A stretch of 18,655 nt of DNA, from assembly GCA_034437515.1 (NCBI GenBank), contig DAOTTX010000491.1, positions 1 through 18,655 of the forward strand. Direction: 5' to 3'. The notes beneath the pieces are model-generated. The model was not told the DNA's origin and did no database searches. It saw only the letters and a program-made list of their open reading frames with translations. Both the position numbers and the translations under genes were made by a program. The stretch is from DAOTTX01 sp034437515 (GTDB lineage: Bacteria; Chloroflexota; Anaerolineae; Aggregatilineales; Phototrophicaceae). This document shows, one piece after another, positions 7,222 to 15,186 of the stretch. Every line of letters begins with the position of its first letter. The stretch's first letter is position 1.

Positions 7222-9368
7222 CAGGGGCCTCCTTGTTTGTCGATTACGTAAAGTGTGGGGCCGGAGACGAAATACAACAATTCACGGCCATCGGTGCCGG
7301 GCGCGGCGGCAACCCCGCTGACTTGAGACAGCGCCGCCGCGTTGGTCGCTCGCCATTGGTTACGGAAAATGCCCGTCCAACTGAGTTCGTAAATGGCGGC
7401 GCGTTCCGGTGAGGTGATGTAAAGGTCTTGTGAGATGTCGCGCTCGTCGATCCACATGCTGGTGGCGCTGGCGATGTCTTGCCCTTCCGTAAAATTGGAG
7501 TAGAGAAAGTCTTCGGGTTGCCCGCCACTGTAACGGAAAACCACACCCTCACTGGTCAGGATGTACACCGTCCCGCTGCGGTCAATATCAAGGGCGACCG
7601 CGTTACTCACGTTGGGTGGGGTAGCACTCGCGCCGAAATAGGCCTCACCCGCGTTGAGGAACTCACTAGCGGAAACGCCCGACGGCACATAGCGCCATAT
7701 TTGCCCGTTGCCCACACCGGGGTCAAGCACGTAGAGATTGCCGTTCCACATCCTGATGTCTACCGGGTTTTCCCAATTATCTACCCCTTGCAGGCGTTGC
7801 GCGGTGCAGTTCTGCGCGAAGTTCAACTGGCAGCGCACCAACGCACCGTTGCGATCTACCGCGACGAACTGGCTGGTACGGTCGTTGTAGTCAACGCCGA
7901 TCAACTCACCGACTGCGATGCCATCGGGTGCTGCGCCGGTACGCATGTCACGCAGCGGTTCTGAGTTGACAATCGCCGTGCCGCTCTGGTCGAGGTCAAG
8001 CCGGTAGACCTGCCCGTTGTTGGAATCCAGCACGTAGACCGCACGCCCTTGAATGACAACATCGGTCAGGTTGATGCGTTCGTCCAAGAACCACAGCGGC
8101 ACCGCCTCTCGCCGGTCAATGTCGCTGATCGCATCGAGGACGGCCTGTCCTTCTTGCTCGATGGTGATGAGTTGGGCTTCATCCGGTCGGATCTGCTGGC
8201 ATTCCTCGACTTTGGTCAGGGTTTGATCCCACGCGCTCAAGATCGTCTGACGATCCTGCAAGCCGACACTCCGTGCAAGTTCGGCGTTATCCTGTGCTTC
8301 CTGCATGCAAATGTCGAGGCGTGTCTCGCCGGTGCCTGTCAGCCAGAGTGCCACTACCAGCATGACGACCGCCGCCGGTAACAAGATCACCGAGGCCGCC
8401 CCCAGTGGTGTGCCGATCCAACCGCGTTCACCGTCTTCGTTCGGGCCGAAGTAATGTCGTAGCGCCCGGTTCATCATGTTGACGCCGGATCCCATTTGGA
8501 GTGCGACCCGCCCGGCTCCACGTTTGACGCGCCGGACGACCTCGCGGCGTGCGTCTCGACGGCGGTCACGGGAGGAGGGCAACTTGGGCAATTGTTCCCC
8601 GGCTTCAGATGTTGATTTTACCCGTGCGCGCGCGTTGATTTTCGTCGTTGATTCGCCTTCGGGTAAGTCGGCGGCCTGCGGTGCATTCGGTGGGACAAAT
8701 TCCGCCGTCATCAACGTGAGCTTCAACCGTGCCAGTTCCTTAAAGCCGACTAACACCGTCGCCAGATCGACCGACATCAGCGCGTAACGGACTTGATCGT
8801 GTATGAGGTCGGCGATGCTGGCATCCGCAAAGACCATGCGCGTACCGTTGTCTACCTGGAACTGAGTCAGCTTGATGTTCGGCACATCCTGCACGCCTAA
8901 CGGCGCGGTATAGAGGGCTTCGTCGTCGTTGAGGTTCGGCGGGAAGCTCTGCATGACCCCCTGCTGTTGAAACAGAATGACGCTGCTGCCCACCCGCCCG
9001 ATGATAAGGTCATGCCCGCGCAGCACCGCACAGGCGATGTCGGCTTCATATTTGCGTCCTTGCGTCTGTTGGTTATGATCCATCAGGTTCTTGTTCAGTT
9101 TGGTGAAGACTTCACGCAAGCCGGCGGTGACACTGCCGGTGCTGTTGAAGTAACACTCTGCGGCATGTTGTGCCATGCGCTCGTAAAAGGTCGGCGACGC
9201 GGTGAAATCACCAGTAGGCAGCACCAGTGTGAAGAACGTGTCGGTTTCGCGTCCGCGTGCAGCACGGCGCGGCGCGACCTCACACAGTGCCCCCGGTGGT
9301 GTTGCACGGATGGCACGTCCACCTACAACATTTAGATGACCGATCAAGGCTTCAAATTCAAAGGGCAT
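7221..9368 (-). CDS. Transmembrane protein: degenerate PP2C-like domain plus external beta-propeller
   Basis: This is a 715-aa single-pass protein. Residues 1-225 resemble a PPM/PP2C phosphatase core: ADIACAVLRGHDLIIGRVGSSVILF corresponds in parts to the strand ending in V-G-D-S, and MVFADASIADLI to the S-D-G-x-x-D region. The metal-binding Asp of G-D-S is Ser here, and no DGxGG motif is seen, so it is probably catalytically inactive. A basic linker (about 265-290) leads to one membrane helix at about 323-345. Then follow a helical segment rich in Gln and Glu (350-420) and a propeller-like region (430-715) with NHL-type strands such as RAVYVLDSNNGQVYRLDLD and GNLYVLDPG. The topology is likely cytoplasmic N-terminus and external propeller. 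The ATG at 9368 has no ribosome binding site. It is coupled to the downstream hydrolase gene. The domain reading comes from motif comparison only. Confidence 0.85.
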   Translation of the reverse strand: MPFEFEALIGHLNVVGGRAIRATPPGALCEVAPRRAARGRETDTFFTLVLPTGDFTASPTFYERMAQHAAECYFNSTGSVTAGLREVFTKLNKNLMDHNQQTQGRKYEADIACAVLRGHDLIIGRVGSSVILFQQQGVMQSFPPNLNDDEALYTAPLGVQDVPNIKLTQFQVDNGTRMVFADASIADLIHDQVRYALMSVDLATVLVGFKELARLKLTLMTAEFVPPNAPQAADLPEGESTTKINARARVKSTSEAGEQLPKLPSSRDRRRDARREVVRRVKRGAGRVALQMGSGVNMMNRALRHYFGPNEDGERGWIGTPLGAASVILLPAAVVMLVVALWLTGTGETRLDICMQEAQDNAELARSVGLQDRQTILSAWDQTLTKVEECQQIRPDEAQLITIEQEGQAVLDAISDIDRREAVPLWFLDERINLTDVVIQGRAVYVLDSNNGQVYRLDLDQSGTAIVNSEPLRDMRTGAAPDGIAVGELIGVDYNDRTSQFVAVDRNGALVRCQLNFAQNCTAQRLQGVDNWENPVDIRMWNGNLYVLDPGVGNGQIWRYVPSGVSASEFLNAGEAYFGASATPPNVSNAVALDIDRSGTVYILTSEGVVFRYSGGQPEDFLYSNFTEGQDIASATSMWIDERDISQDLYITSPERAAIYELSWTGIFRNQWRATNAAALSQVSGVAAAPGTDGRELLYFVSGPTLYVIDKQGGP

Positions 9369-9404
9369 AGATTCGTCTGGTTACTAACGGAACACGGACT
9401 CTCG

Positions 9405-9410
9405 ATTATA
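9405..9410 (-). promoter_or_regulatory. Candidate -10 box (TATAAT) for the 715-aa gene
   Basis: A perfect TATAAT on the minus strand would start transcription near 9398 and give a leader of about 30 nt. No convincing -35 hexamer sits at the right distance, so an activator or a chance match is possible. The rest of the 9369-9589 gap shows nothing else I can support. Confidence 0.4.
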
Positions 9411-9589
9411 GGCTGACTTCCCCGCTTCGGATAGAGAATTTATCGGAAGTTGCGCAGTTCATCTTTGCTAGTTTTTAGTGAGTCTCAAGTCAATTGTACA
9501 GCTTTTGTTTTACCGGTATCCTCTGCTAACCACCAATGACTGATAGCTTGCGTGTGGCTGATTAGATCACACAGGTGCGGAAGTCCTAT

Positions 9590-10507
9590 TTATATCAGTA
9601 GTGAGAGCAAAATGCTCAACGTCAACACACTCAGTAGTGTACTGACCACGATCACACTGGTGACAAATTCGGAGTCCGCGCCGAACTCGGTCGCCAGCAC
9701 GCCGGCGATGACCGCTGTCGGCATCGAGGACTGCACAATCGCCACGTTGAACGACAACCCACTGAGGCCGAACAGCAGCGCCAACCCGACTGCGACCACT
9801 GGCCCGACCACCAGCCGCACACCACTGGTCAGCAAAATCAGCGGGATTTGCCCGCGAATGGTCGCCCGTGAAAGCTGGATGCCAAGCAGTGCCAGCATAC
9901 CGGGGATCGCCGCGTCCGCCAGCAGACCCACCGAGCGTTCCAGCGGTAGCGGCAGTGTGAAATCGGTGACGTTAAAGATGAACCCGATGATCGCCGCGTA
10001 GATCAGCGGCACTTTGACGATGTTCAGCAGCGCCTCACGGGTGGAGACCGACCCGCGTGAGGCGAAATAAATGCCCATTGTGTTGCTAATCATCACCGAA
10101 ACCACGTAGTAAATCAGTGCGCGTTGCTCTGCCATCAGCGCCAGGTCGGGCGTTTCCCCGAAGGCGAAGCTGTTCAGCGGAATACCATAATTCGCCGCGT
10201 TGACCAGAATCAGCGCCAACACCAGCGCACTCGTCAGACGTGTTTCTAAGTTGAAAATATACCCAATGCCCAACCCAATCACCGCCATCAGCACCGCGAC
10301 ACCGAGCGCAACCCCGGCGATGGCGAGCACTTCGCCGCCGCTGACCTCGGTCTGGGCGACGCCGCGCAGCACCAAAAATGGGATGAACACATACAACACC
10401 ACACCGGAAAGGGTGCGAGGTTCCGGCTTAAACTGACGCCCGTATAAAAACGCCACACCGACCACTAAAAAGATCGGTGCGATGCTGTTAATCATAATTT
10501 CGAGCAT
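9590..10507 (-). CDS. AEC (auxin efflux carrier) family transporter
   Basis: A frame is open from 10516, but ATG 10507 is the better start: AAAGG lies at normal distance from it and abuts the ATG at 10516. The resulting 305-aa protein is almost entirely hydrophobic, with about ten membrane segments. It carries family motifs such as VNAANYGIPL in the first half and SSMPTAVIAGVLATEFGAD in the second, separated by a charged loop (ASRGSVSTREA). AEC carriers (TC 2.A.69) export or exchange small organic anions such as malate or malonate. The substrate cannot be read from sequence. A promoter-like element lies directly upstream, and the gene is separated from its neighbours by 152 and 221 bases, so it is probably transcribed alone or by read-through from the esterase-like gene. 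Confidence 0.9.
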   Translation of the reverse strand: MLEIMINSIAPIFLVVGVAFLYGRQFKPEPRTLSGVVLYVFIPFLVLRGVAQTEVSGGEVLAIAGVALGVAVLMAVIGLGIGYIFNLETRLTSALVLALILVNAANYGIPLNSFAFGETPDLALMAEQRALIYYVVSVMISNTMGIYFASRGSVSTREALLNIVKVPLIYAAIIGFIFNVTDFTLPLPLERSVGLLADAAIPGMLALLGIQLSRATIRGQIPLILLTSGVRLVVGPVVAVGLALLFGLSGLSFNVAIVQSSMPTAVIAGVLATEFGADSEFVTSVIVVSTLLSVLTLSILLSLLI

Positions 10508-10536
10508 AGTGTGCATCCTTTGTGAAAACCGCCACG

Positions 10537-10565
10537 ATTGTAGCGGCGGTCAGGATGCGCCGCAA
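10537..10565 (-). promoter_or_regulatory. Putative promoter of the AEC transporter gene with flanking dyad
   Basis: On the minus strand TTGCGG (10560-10565) and TACAAT (10537-10542) are 17 bp apart, giving a start near 10530. The dyad ACCGCC (10528-10533) / GGCGGT (10545-10550) brackets the -10 box and could be an operator or an early-transcript hairpin. Confidence 0.5.
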
Positions 10566-10582
10566 GCGATGAGATGTCAATT

Positions 10583-10643
10583 CCCGAAGTGCGATGACCA
10601 TCGCACTCCGGGCACCGGTACCGTTTGGGACGATAACGGTGCC
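10583..10643 (-). other. Two adjacent hairpins in the esterase 3' region
   Basis: The first, 10583-10612, is a 13-pair stem with a GGTC loop when read on the minus strand; its one non-Watson-Crick position is a G-T pair there but an A-C mismatch on the plus strand. The second, GGCACCG / CGGTGCC at 10611-10617 and 10637-10643, adjoins it. No T tract follows, so they are not a standard terminator. They may protect the mRNA end. Confidence 0.6.
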
Positions 10644-10659
10644 AGATTAGGGCATGTGT

Positions 10660-11589
10660 TCAACGGGCGAAGTCCTGAAGAGCCAAAAATTCTACCAAAA
10701 GTTCGTTGACCCGCGCCGAACGTTCGTAGATCATGGCATGCCCTGAATCGGCGATGATATGCCCATCTACAAAACCAGGTAGCACCCGTTCTGCGCGAGT
10801 CAGCACGGTCTCGGCGTCAAACAGCGCATCTTGATCGCCGGTGATGATGCGTACCGGCGCGGTGAAACGCCGTGCCTCAATGCCCGGCAGTGGTAAACCG
10901 GCGACCAAACTTTCCAGCAACAAGCGCGGCGACCGTACCGGCTTTTGATAACGGGCGGTGATCTCCAGAAATTCGCGCACGTCTTCGATGTCGGCATCAA
11001 CCTCGACATCGGGGGTGATAAAAATGTGTTCCATCACACGTCCCATGCCGGCGGTGAAGTCACCGAAGGGCAGGTTGGCCTGCATGACGCGCATCACCAT
11101 CGGCAGGCGCACACTCGACAAACCTGCCGGGGAAAGCAGCACCGCCCGCGTGACTCGCTCCGGCATTAGTGCGCCGAACTTGAGCGTGATATACGCCCCC
11201 ATCGACACCCCGACGATAGCAGCGCGTTCCAGGCCGAGGCCGTCGAGGACTTCGCCGAGCCAGCGCCCATAATCCCCATTGATGAGTGAGGGTTTTTCCG
11301 GATGGCTGCGCCCCGGTTGCCCGACGATGTCTACAGCGTGGACGTGAAAACGGCTCAAGGCCGGTAGTTGTGGCTTCCAGATGGGCGCGTTATTGTTGAG
11401 TCCGTGCAGCAGTACAACCGGGGTGCCGGTGGGGTCACCGGTGATGAGGATGTGCGTCCGACCGAATGTGGTTTCAACGTAACGTGACTCACAGGTCACA
11501 GGGAGATGTTCAACGGCGTTGCAGTACCACGCCTCGACCAGAGCAACCGCTTCTTCTGATGTGTACAGGTGACGTGTATAGGCAGACAT
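10660..11589 (-). CDS. Alpha/beta hydrolase, YbfK-like carboxylesterase
   Basis: This 309-aa alpha/beta hydrolase has an N-terminal helical extension ending in YVETTFGRTHILITG. It contains the oxyanion-hole motif LLHGLNNN (60-67), the nucleophile elbow GVSMGA with Ser129, acidic candidates Asp252/Asp254 in ITGDQDALFD, and His284 in DSGHAM. The extension and the layout resemble Bacillus YbfK-type carboxylesterases; I base this on recall of the family. There is no signal peptide, so it is cytoplasmic. A GAAGG ribosome binding site lies about five bases before ATG 11589. It is divergent from the ABC ATPase gene, with a 139-base shared intergenic region, and followed by two hairpins and then the AEC transporter. 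The substrate is unknown. Confidence 0.9.
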   Translation of the reverse strand: MSAYTRHLYTSEEAVALVEAWYCNAVEHLPVTCESRYVETTFGRTHILITGDPTGTPVVLLHGLNNNAPIWKPQLPALSRFHVHAVDIVGQPGRSHPEKPSLINGDYGRWLGEVLDGLGLERAAIVGVSMGAYITLKFGALMPERVTRAVLLSPAGLSSVRLPMVMRVMQANLPFGDFTAGMGRVMEHIFITPDVEVDADIEDVREFLEITARYQKPVRSPRLLLESLVAGLPLPGIEARRFTAPVRIITGDQDALFDAETVLTRAERVLPGFVDGHIIADSGHAMIYERSARVNELLVEFLALQDFAR

Positions 11590-11654
11590 AAAACCTTCGC
11601 TAAATGATGACGATCACTACGATCTTACAGATTTTTTAGATAGTCACGCTAAAA

Positions 11655-11660
11655 TATAAT
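11655..11660 (+). promoter_or_regulatory. Candidate -10 box (TATAAT) for the ABC ATPase gene
   Basis: TATAAT at 11655-11660 has only a T-rich TTTTTT at the -35 position (11632-11637, 17-bp spacing). The start would be near 11667, leaving a leader of about 60 nt before ATG 11729. Confidence 0.4.
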
Positions 11661-11699
11661 ACTTATCTCATAAAATCATGCTACGATGTCTATACGTGA

Positions 11700-11713
11700 A
11701 ATTGTACACAATT
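11700..11713 (+). promoter_or_regulatory. AATTGT-AC-ACAATT dyad upstream of the ABC ATPase
   Basis: Perfect six-base arms are separated by two bases. The dyad lies downstream of the candidate -10 box and 15 bases before ATG 11729, a position suited to repression. It lies inside the frame if the longer ATG 11678 start is used, one more reason to prefer 11729. Confidence 0.45.
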
Positions 11714-11728
11714 AAGGCGTCCTCATTG

Positions 11729-12463
11729 ATGATACACAACGGCGTAGCCCCTGAAGTTGTTCTGAAGATCCAGGATTTGAGTAAAACCTACGAAGAAGGC
11801 GGTAAGCCTCGAATCGTACTCGATGCAGTAGATCTTGAGATTGCAGTGGGCGAGTTTTTCGTGATGCTGGGCAGAAGCGGCAGCGGAAAATCTACCATTT
11901 TGAACCTGGTAAGCGGCATCGACAAGCCTGATGACAACCAAGCCGCTAAAATCATCATCGGTGAGACGGACATTACCACCCTCGATGAAACCGCGCAAAC
12001 GTTATTTCGGCGGGACAACATCGGCATCATTTTCCAGTTTTTCAACCTCATCCCGACATTGACCGTGCTAGAAAACATCAGCCTGCCGTTGGAATTACGC
12101 GGTCAGAAGAAGCGCCACAGCCAGGACAAAGCGCAGGCCCTACTTGAACGTGTCGGCCTGGGTGACCGCGCCGATACTTTCCCCGATAAACTCAGCGGGG
12201 GCGAGCAGCAGCGCGTCGCCATCGCACGGGCGCTCATCCACGAGCCGAAACTCGTGCTTGCCGATGAACCTACCGGAAACCTTGATGAAGAAACCGGCGA
12301 GACTGTGCTAGAATTGCTCTTAGAATTAACGAAAAATTCGGGCAAGACGCTGTTAATGGCGACACACAGTCCGGAAATTGTGCCCTATGCAGATCGCGTT
12401 TGCCGGATAAATGAGGGCAAATTGGTAATTTCGCACGAAGAGGAAGACGCATTACTTGCATAA
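11729..12463 (+). CDS. ABC transporter ATP-binding protein, MacB/LolD type
   Basis: With ATG 11729 this is a 244-aa ATPase. Walker A is GRSGSGKST (48-56), the Q-loop Gln103 lies in FQFFNLIP, the signature is LSGGEQQ (155-161), Walker B is LVLADE (175-180) followed by PTGNLD, and the H-loop His213 lies in ATHS. The FQFFNLIPTLTVLENI and GNLDEETG segments are typical of the MacB/LolD/FtsE group, which power lipoprotein or substrate extraction with FtsX-like permeases. The frame is also open from ATG 11678, but the extra 17 residues look non-coding and contain the dyad. No permease gene lies in the window, and the next gene downstream encodes a HEAT-repeat protein, so the partner must be elsewhere or supplied in trans. 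ATPase function is certain; the transported substrate is not. Confidence 0.92.
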   Translation: MIHNGVAPEVVLKIQDLSKTYEEGGKPRIVLDAVDLEIAVGEFFVMLGRSGSGKSTILNLVSGIDKPDDNQAAKIIIGETDITTLDETAQTLFRRDNIGIIFQFFNLIPTLTVLENISLPLELRGQKKRHSQDKAQALLERVGLGDRADTFPDKLSGGEQQRVAIARALIHEPKLVLADEPTGNLDEETGETVLELLLELTKNSGKTLLMATHSPEIVPYADRVCRINEGKLVISHEEEDALLA

Positions 12464-12585
12464 GGGTGACAAGTCATTATCATAGGGGTGTGGTACGATA
12501 GAAATGTACGCTTGCTCCAGACGCAAATCACCCCTGTCCGGCGAGGACGCCTTAACAAACCGATAGTGAAAGGGACGGTCCATTC

Positions 12586-13038
12586 ATGGGAGACCCAGAC
12601 CCGATGGTTATCAAACAGTTACTGACTGATCTGCGTGATGTGAATAAAGACAAGCGCCGCACCGCCGTGATGAAGCTCGGCCTGGCGGGTGGTGATGAGG
12701 CGATCCGTGCTTTGATGCGAACCGTACAGGACGACTACGAAGACCTGATCGTCCGAGGTCGCGCTGCCTTGATGCTAGGCAAGCTGAGAGATCAACGCGC
12801 CGTTGACTCGCTCATTCGTGCGCTGGATGCGCCAGGGTTCCAGACGCCGCTTAACGCAGCGCAGGCGCTCGGCAAAATCGGCGATGAACGCGCCATCGAA
12901 CCCCTGGTGATGATGGCAGCCGCCACCAACGACAAAGCGCGTAACGCCGCCCTCGATGCGCTTACGCAACTCGGCTACGATACCGACAGCGTCGACGAAT
13001 CCGAACAAGACAAGCCGACACCCGAAATCAGCGGGTGA
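12586..13038 (+). CDS. HEAT-repeat protein
   Basis: This 150-aa protein is built from about four HEAT/PBS-lyase-type repeats, near residues 8-45, 50-80, 82-112 and 115-130. Examples are RGRAALMLGKLRDQRAVDSL and NAAQALGKIGDERAIEPL. It has an acidic C-terminal tail and no signal peptide. Such short HEAT proteins act as protein-binding scaffolds. An AGGGACGG element lies about ten bases before ATG 12586. The 122-base gap after the ABC ATPase contains a long-range dyad (AGGGGTG at 12484-12490 and CACCCCT at 12529-12535) and a weak TACGAT -10-like box, so the gene may have its own promoter. A strong terminator follows. Association with the ABC ATPase is only positional. Confidence 0.88.
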   Translation: MGDPDPMVIKQLLTDLRDVNKDKRRTAVMKLGLAGGDEAIRALMRTVQDDYEDLIVRGRAALMLGKLRDQRAVDSLIRALDAPGFQTPLNAAQALGKIGDERAIEPLVMMAAATNDKARNAALDALTQLGYDTDSVDESEQDKPTPEISG

Positions 13039-13070
13039 ACGACCAATCATCATAATGATGTGATTATACT

Positions 13071-13099
13071 GCGCCCACTTACTTAGAGTGGGCGCTTTT
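13071..13099 (+). terminator. Intrinsic terminator after the HEAT-repeat gene
   Basis: A perfect nine-pair stem, GCGCCCACT (13071-13079) and AGTGGGCGC (13087-13095), with a seven-base loop is followed by TTTT and a further T-rich stretch. The minus strand lacks a T tract after the stem, so it works for the plus strand only. Confidence 0.9.
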
Positions 13100-13103
13100 C
13101 ATT

Positions 13104-13646
13104 TTAATTAAATTTCCAGACAACTTGATAGGTACAGGGCGCGTCTATACCCTTGTGGATGAGGTCTGAACCATCGTAGGTGACCGTGAAGGTATGTTTT
13201 TTAGGCAAGAAACGCCGTACCAACGCATAGATCAGGCCGTACTCAAAATCCGCCGGGAAGGGTGTGGTTGAGACACAGGTCGCTTGCTTCCCTTTGATCG
13301 TAACATCCCAACCGCCCGTTTTATCTTTGTTATTCAGGTGATAATAAGCATCGAGCGAGCCAAGCGCCTCCTCGAGCGTATTTACACCGGGCGGGAAGGT
13401 GGCGCTTTCCAACACACGCATCCCGATGGCGACCATATTGTGCATGACATTGAAATCTCTTTCGTAGATGTCATTGAACACATCGAGATATTCTTGCTGC
13501 GGGTACCATGTTTTGGGGTCAAGACTCGCAAGATGGTGGTCAATCACCACATCACGGACTTCGTCGCCCATCGCATCGAATACCGGTCGGATTGACGCCC
13601 CCAACGTCTTATTTTCAGTTGCTGATGCAATAAATGGCTTGTTCAT
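13104..13646 (-). CDS. Unrecognised 180-aa soluble protein
   Basis: The frame opens at 13685, but ATG 13646 (MNKPFIASATENKTLG) is the likely start because AGGAG lies seven bases upstream. The protein appears cytoplasmic and mixed alpha/beta, with segments such as KTWYPQQEYLDVFNDIYE, MVAIGMRVLESATFPPG and WDVTIKGKQATCVSTTPFP. The last segment and the C-terminal FTVTYDGSDL look like strand-turn-strand elements of a small ligand-binding fold. I do not recognise a family and no catalytic set is visible. It stands alone on its strand, convergent with the HEAT-repeat gene and divergent from the mechanosensitive channel gene. The TATAAT box overlapped by a palindrome suggests a dedicated, regulated promoter. 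Confidence 0.82.
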   Translation of the reverse strand: MNKPFIASATENKTLGASIRPVFDAMGDEVRDVVIDHHLASLDPKTWYPQQEYLDVFNDIYERDFNVMHNMVAIGMRVLESATFPPGVNTLEEALGSLDAYYHLNNKDKTGGWDVTIKGKQATCVSTTPFPADFEYGLIYALVRRFLPKKHTFTVTYDGSDLIHKGIDAPCTYQVVWKFN

Positions 13647-13670
13647 AAGTTTCTCCTTTGCTTTCCACAT

Positions 13671-13685
13671 TTGCATTATATGCAA
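13671..13685 (-). promoter_or_regulatory. Palindrome TTGCAT-N3-ATGCAA over the -10 box of the 180-aa gene
   Basis: The 15-bp dyad contains TATAAT on the minus strand at 13675-13680. The start would be near 13668, about 20 nt before the ATG. The -35 region is weak. A dyad lying directly on the -10 box is a typical repressor site. Confidence 0.6.
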
Positions 13686-13737
13686 TTTCGCCAGGTTAAA
13701 GCCTTAAGATTTGTTACGGTAGACCGAGTATGTAATG

Positions 13738-13765
13738 TTGCGTCCGGTCGAACTGGGAGTAAAAT
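13738..13765 (+). promoter_or_regulatory. Weak promoter candidate for the MscS gene
   Basis: TTGCGT (13738-13743) and TAAAAT (13760-13765) are 16 bp apart and sit about 30 bases before the ATG at 13795. The match is moderate and no regulator site is evident. Confidence 0.35.
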
Positions 13766-13794
13766 GGATTTAAACGGTGGTTGGTGAGGTGTGT

Positions 13795-15183
13795 ATGAAA
13801 ACGATCAGGCTCGGTCTTATTCTATTGGTTACTAGTTTTCTATTGCTGACTTTGCCGGTACAGGCACAGGAACCAACGCCCTCGCCCGTCCCCGATGATG
13901 CACCACCGGAAGCCCCTGCGCGGGTTGAAGTGCAGCCGACTGCTCGTGACGACGAAATCCAGGAACGTCTGCAAGATATTCTTTCCACCACTGGTTGGTT
14001 CACCGCGCCGGATGTGCGCGTCGAAGATGGTGTGGTCTTCCTTACCGGGGAGACGCAAACCGAAGAATTCAAGCGGTGGGCCGGTGACCTCGCCCGTAAC
14101 ACCCAGGACGTGGCGGCGGTGGTCAACCAGCTTCAAGTTGTTGAACCTGCACTGCTGGATTTCCAACCGGTGTTAAGCGGCCTGCATGACCAGGGGCGGG
14201 CGCTATTGCGGTCTATCCCCGTGCTGGGTTTCAGCCTCGTGATCTTGTTTTTTGCGTGGTTGGTTGCAAGGCGTATGACCAACGCCGTGAGACATTACTT
14301 ACGGCAGCGTGGGCTAAGTGTGCTGCTGTTGAATGTTATTTCACGCAGCGTCGGTATCATCGTGTTTCTTGCCGGGTTGTATCTGGTGTTTCAGGTCGCC
14401 GGGTTGACCAACATCGCGTTGACCATCCTCGGCGGTACCGGCTTGCTCGGTTTGATCCTCGGTATCGCCTTCCGTGACATTACCGAAAACTTCCTCGCCA
14501 GCATCTTCTTAAGCATCCAGAATCCGTTTAACATCGGTGATCTGGTCGAGATTGATGATGTGCTCGGCTTTGTGCAGCGCATGACGACCCGTACCACCAT
14601 TTTGATGACCCCCGCCGGTAATCATGTGCAAATTCCCAACGCGACCGTCTACAAAAGTATCATCCACAATTACACCAGCAACCCCAACCGCAGCATCGAC
14701 TTTACCATTGGCATCGGCTACGACGATTCGATCTCGCTGGCGCAGGAGACCGTCCGGCAAGTGTTGGAAGAACACCCCGCCGTGCTCAACGACCCGGAGC
14801 ATCTGGTATTGGTGGATAGCCTGGGCAGCGCGACCGTTAATCTACAAATTTACTTCTGGTTGGATGGCACCCAGCACAGTTGGTTGAAGGTCAAGTCATC
14901 GGTGATCCGGCTGGTCAAACGCGCCATTCAGGACGCCGGTATCTCGATGCCGGATGAAGCCCGTGAGATGATCTTCCCGCAGGGTGTCCCGGTCGAGATG
15001 GTCAACAGTGACTATCGCGCTACCGTACCGGAGCGCCTGCCGCATCCGGTCGAAGACGATACGGTATCAACAGAGGCAGAGGGGGGCTTACGCAGCGAAG
15101 CCGAGGAAATCGAAACGCAGGCGCGGCAGTCTCGTACTCCCGAACCCGGCGAAAACCTGCTCAAAAGTGACGGCTCAGACTGA
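13795..15183 (+). CDS. Mechanosensitive channel of the MscS family with N-terminal BON domain
   Basis: With ATG 13795 (GAGG a few bases upstream) this is a 462-aa protein. It begins with a signal peptide ending near PVQAQ, a Pro-rich linker, and a BON-like domain at about 52-118 (VRVEDGVVFLTGETQTEEFK). Three membrane helices follow at about 143-160, 181-202 and 207-228. The pore helix and following segment, GGTGLLGLILGIAFRDITENF and NPFNIGDLVEI, are classic MscS. The C-terminal cytoplasmic beta and alpha/beta domains run to about 400, then an acidic tail. The channel releases solutes on osmotic downshock; the BON domain would lie on the outer face and may bind lipid or wall. It is followed three bases later by a small membrane protein gene, almost certainly in the same operon. 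A frame extending to 13777 (GTG) is less likely because it would precede the signal peptide. Confidence 0.92.
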   Translation: MKTIRLGLILLVTSFLLLTLPVQAQEPTPSPVPDDAPPEAPARVEVQPTARDDEIQERLQDILSTTGWFTAPDVRVEDGVVFLTGETQTEEFKRWAGDLARNTQDVAAVVNQLQVVEPALLDFQPVLSGLHDQGRALLRSIPVLGFSLVILFFAWLVARRMTNAVRHYLRQRGLSVLLLNVISRSVGIIVFLAGLYLVFQVAGLTNIALTILGGTGLLGLILGIAFRDITENFLASIFLSIQNPFNIGDLVEIDDVLGFVQRMTTRTTILMTPAGNHVQIPNATVYKSIIHNYTSNPNRSIDFTIGIGYDDSISLAQETVRQVLEEHPAVLNDPEHLVLVDSLGSATVNLQIYFWLDGTQHSWLKVKSSVIRLVKRAIQDAGISMPDEAREMIFPQGVPVEMVNSDYRATVPERLPHPVEDDTVSTEAEGGLRSEAEEIETQARQSRTPEPGENLLKSDGSD

Positions 15184-15186
15184 ACC

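Noticed and set aside
7479..7964. A 161-codon plus-strand frame
   Set aside because: It is a shadow of the propeller region of the 715-aa gene, with no start signal or family features.
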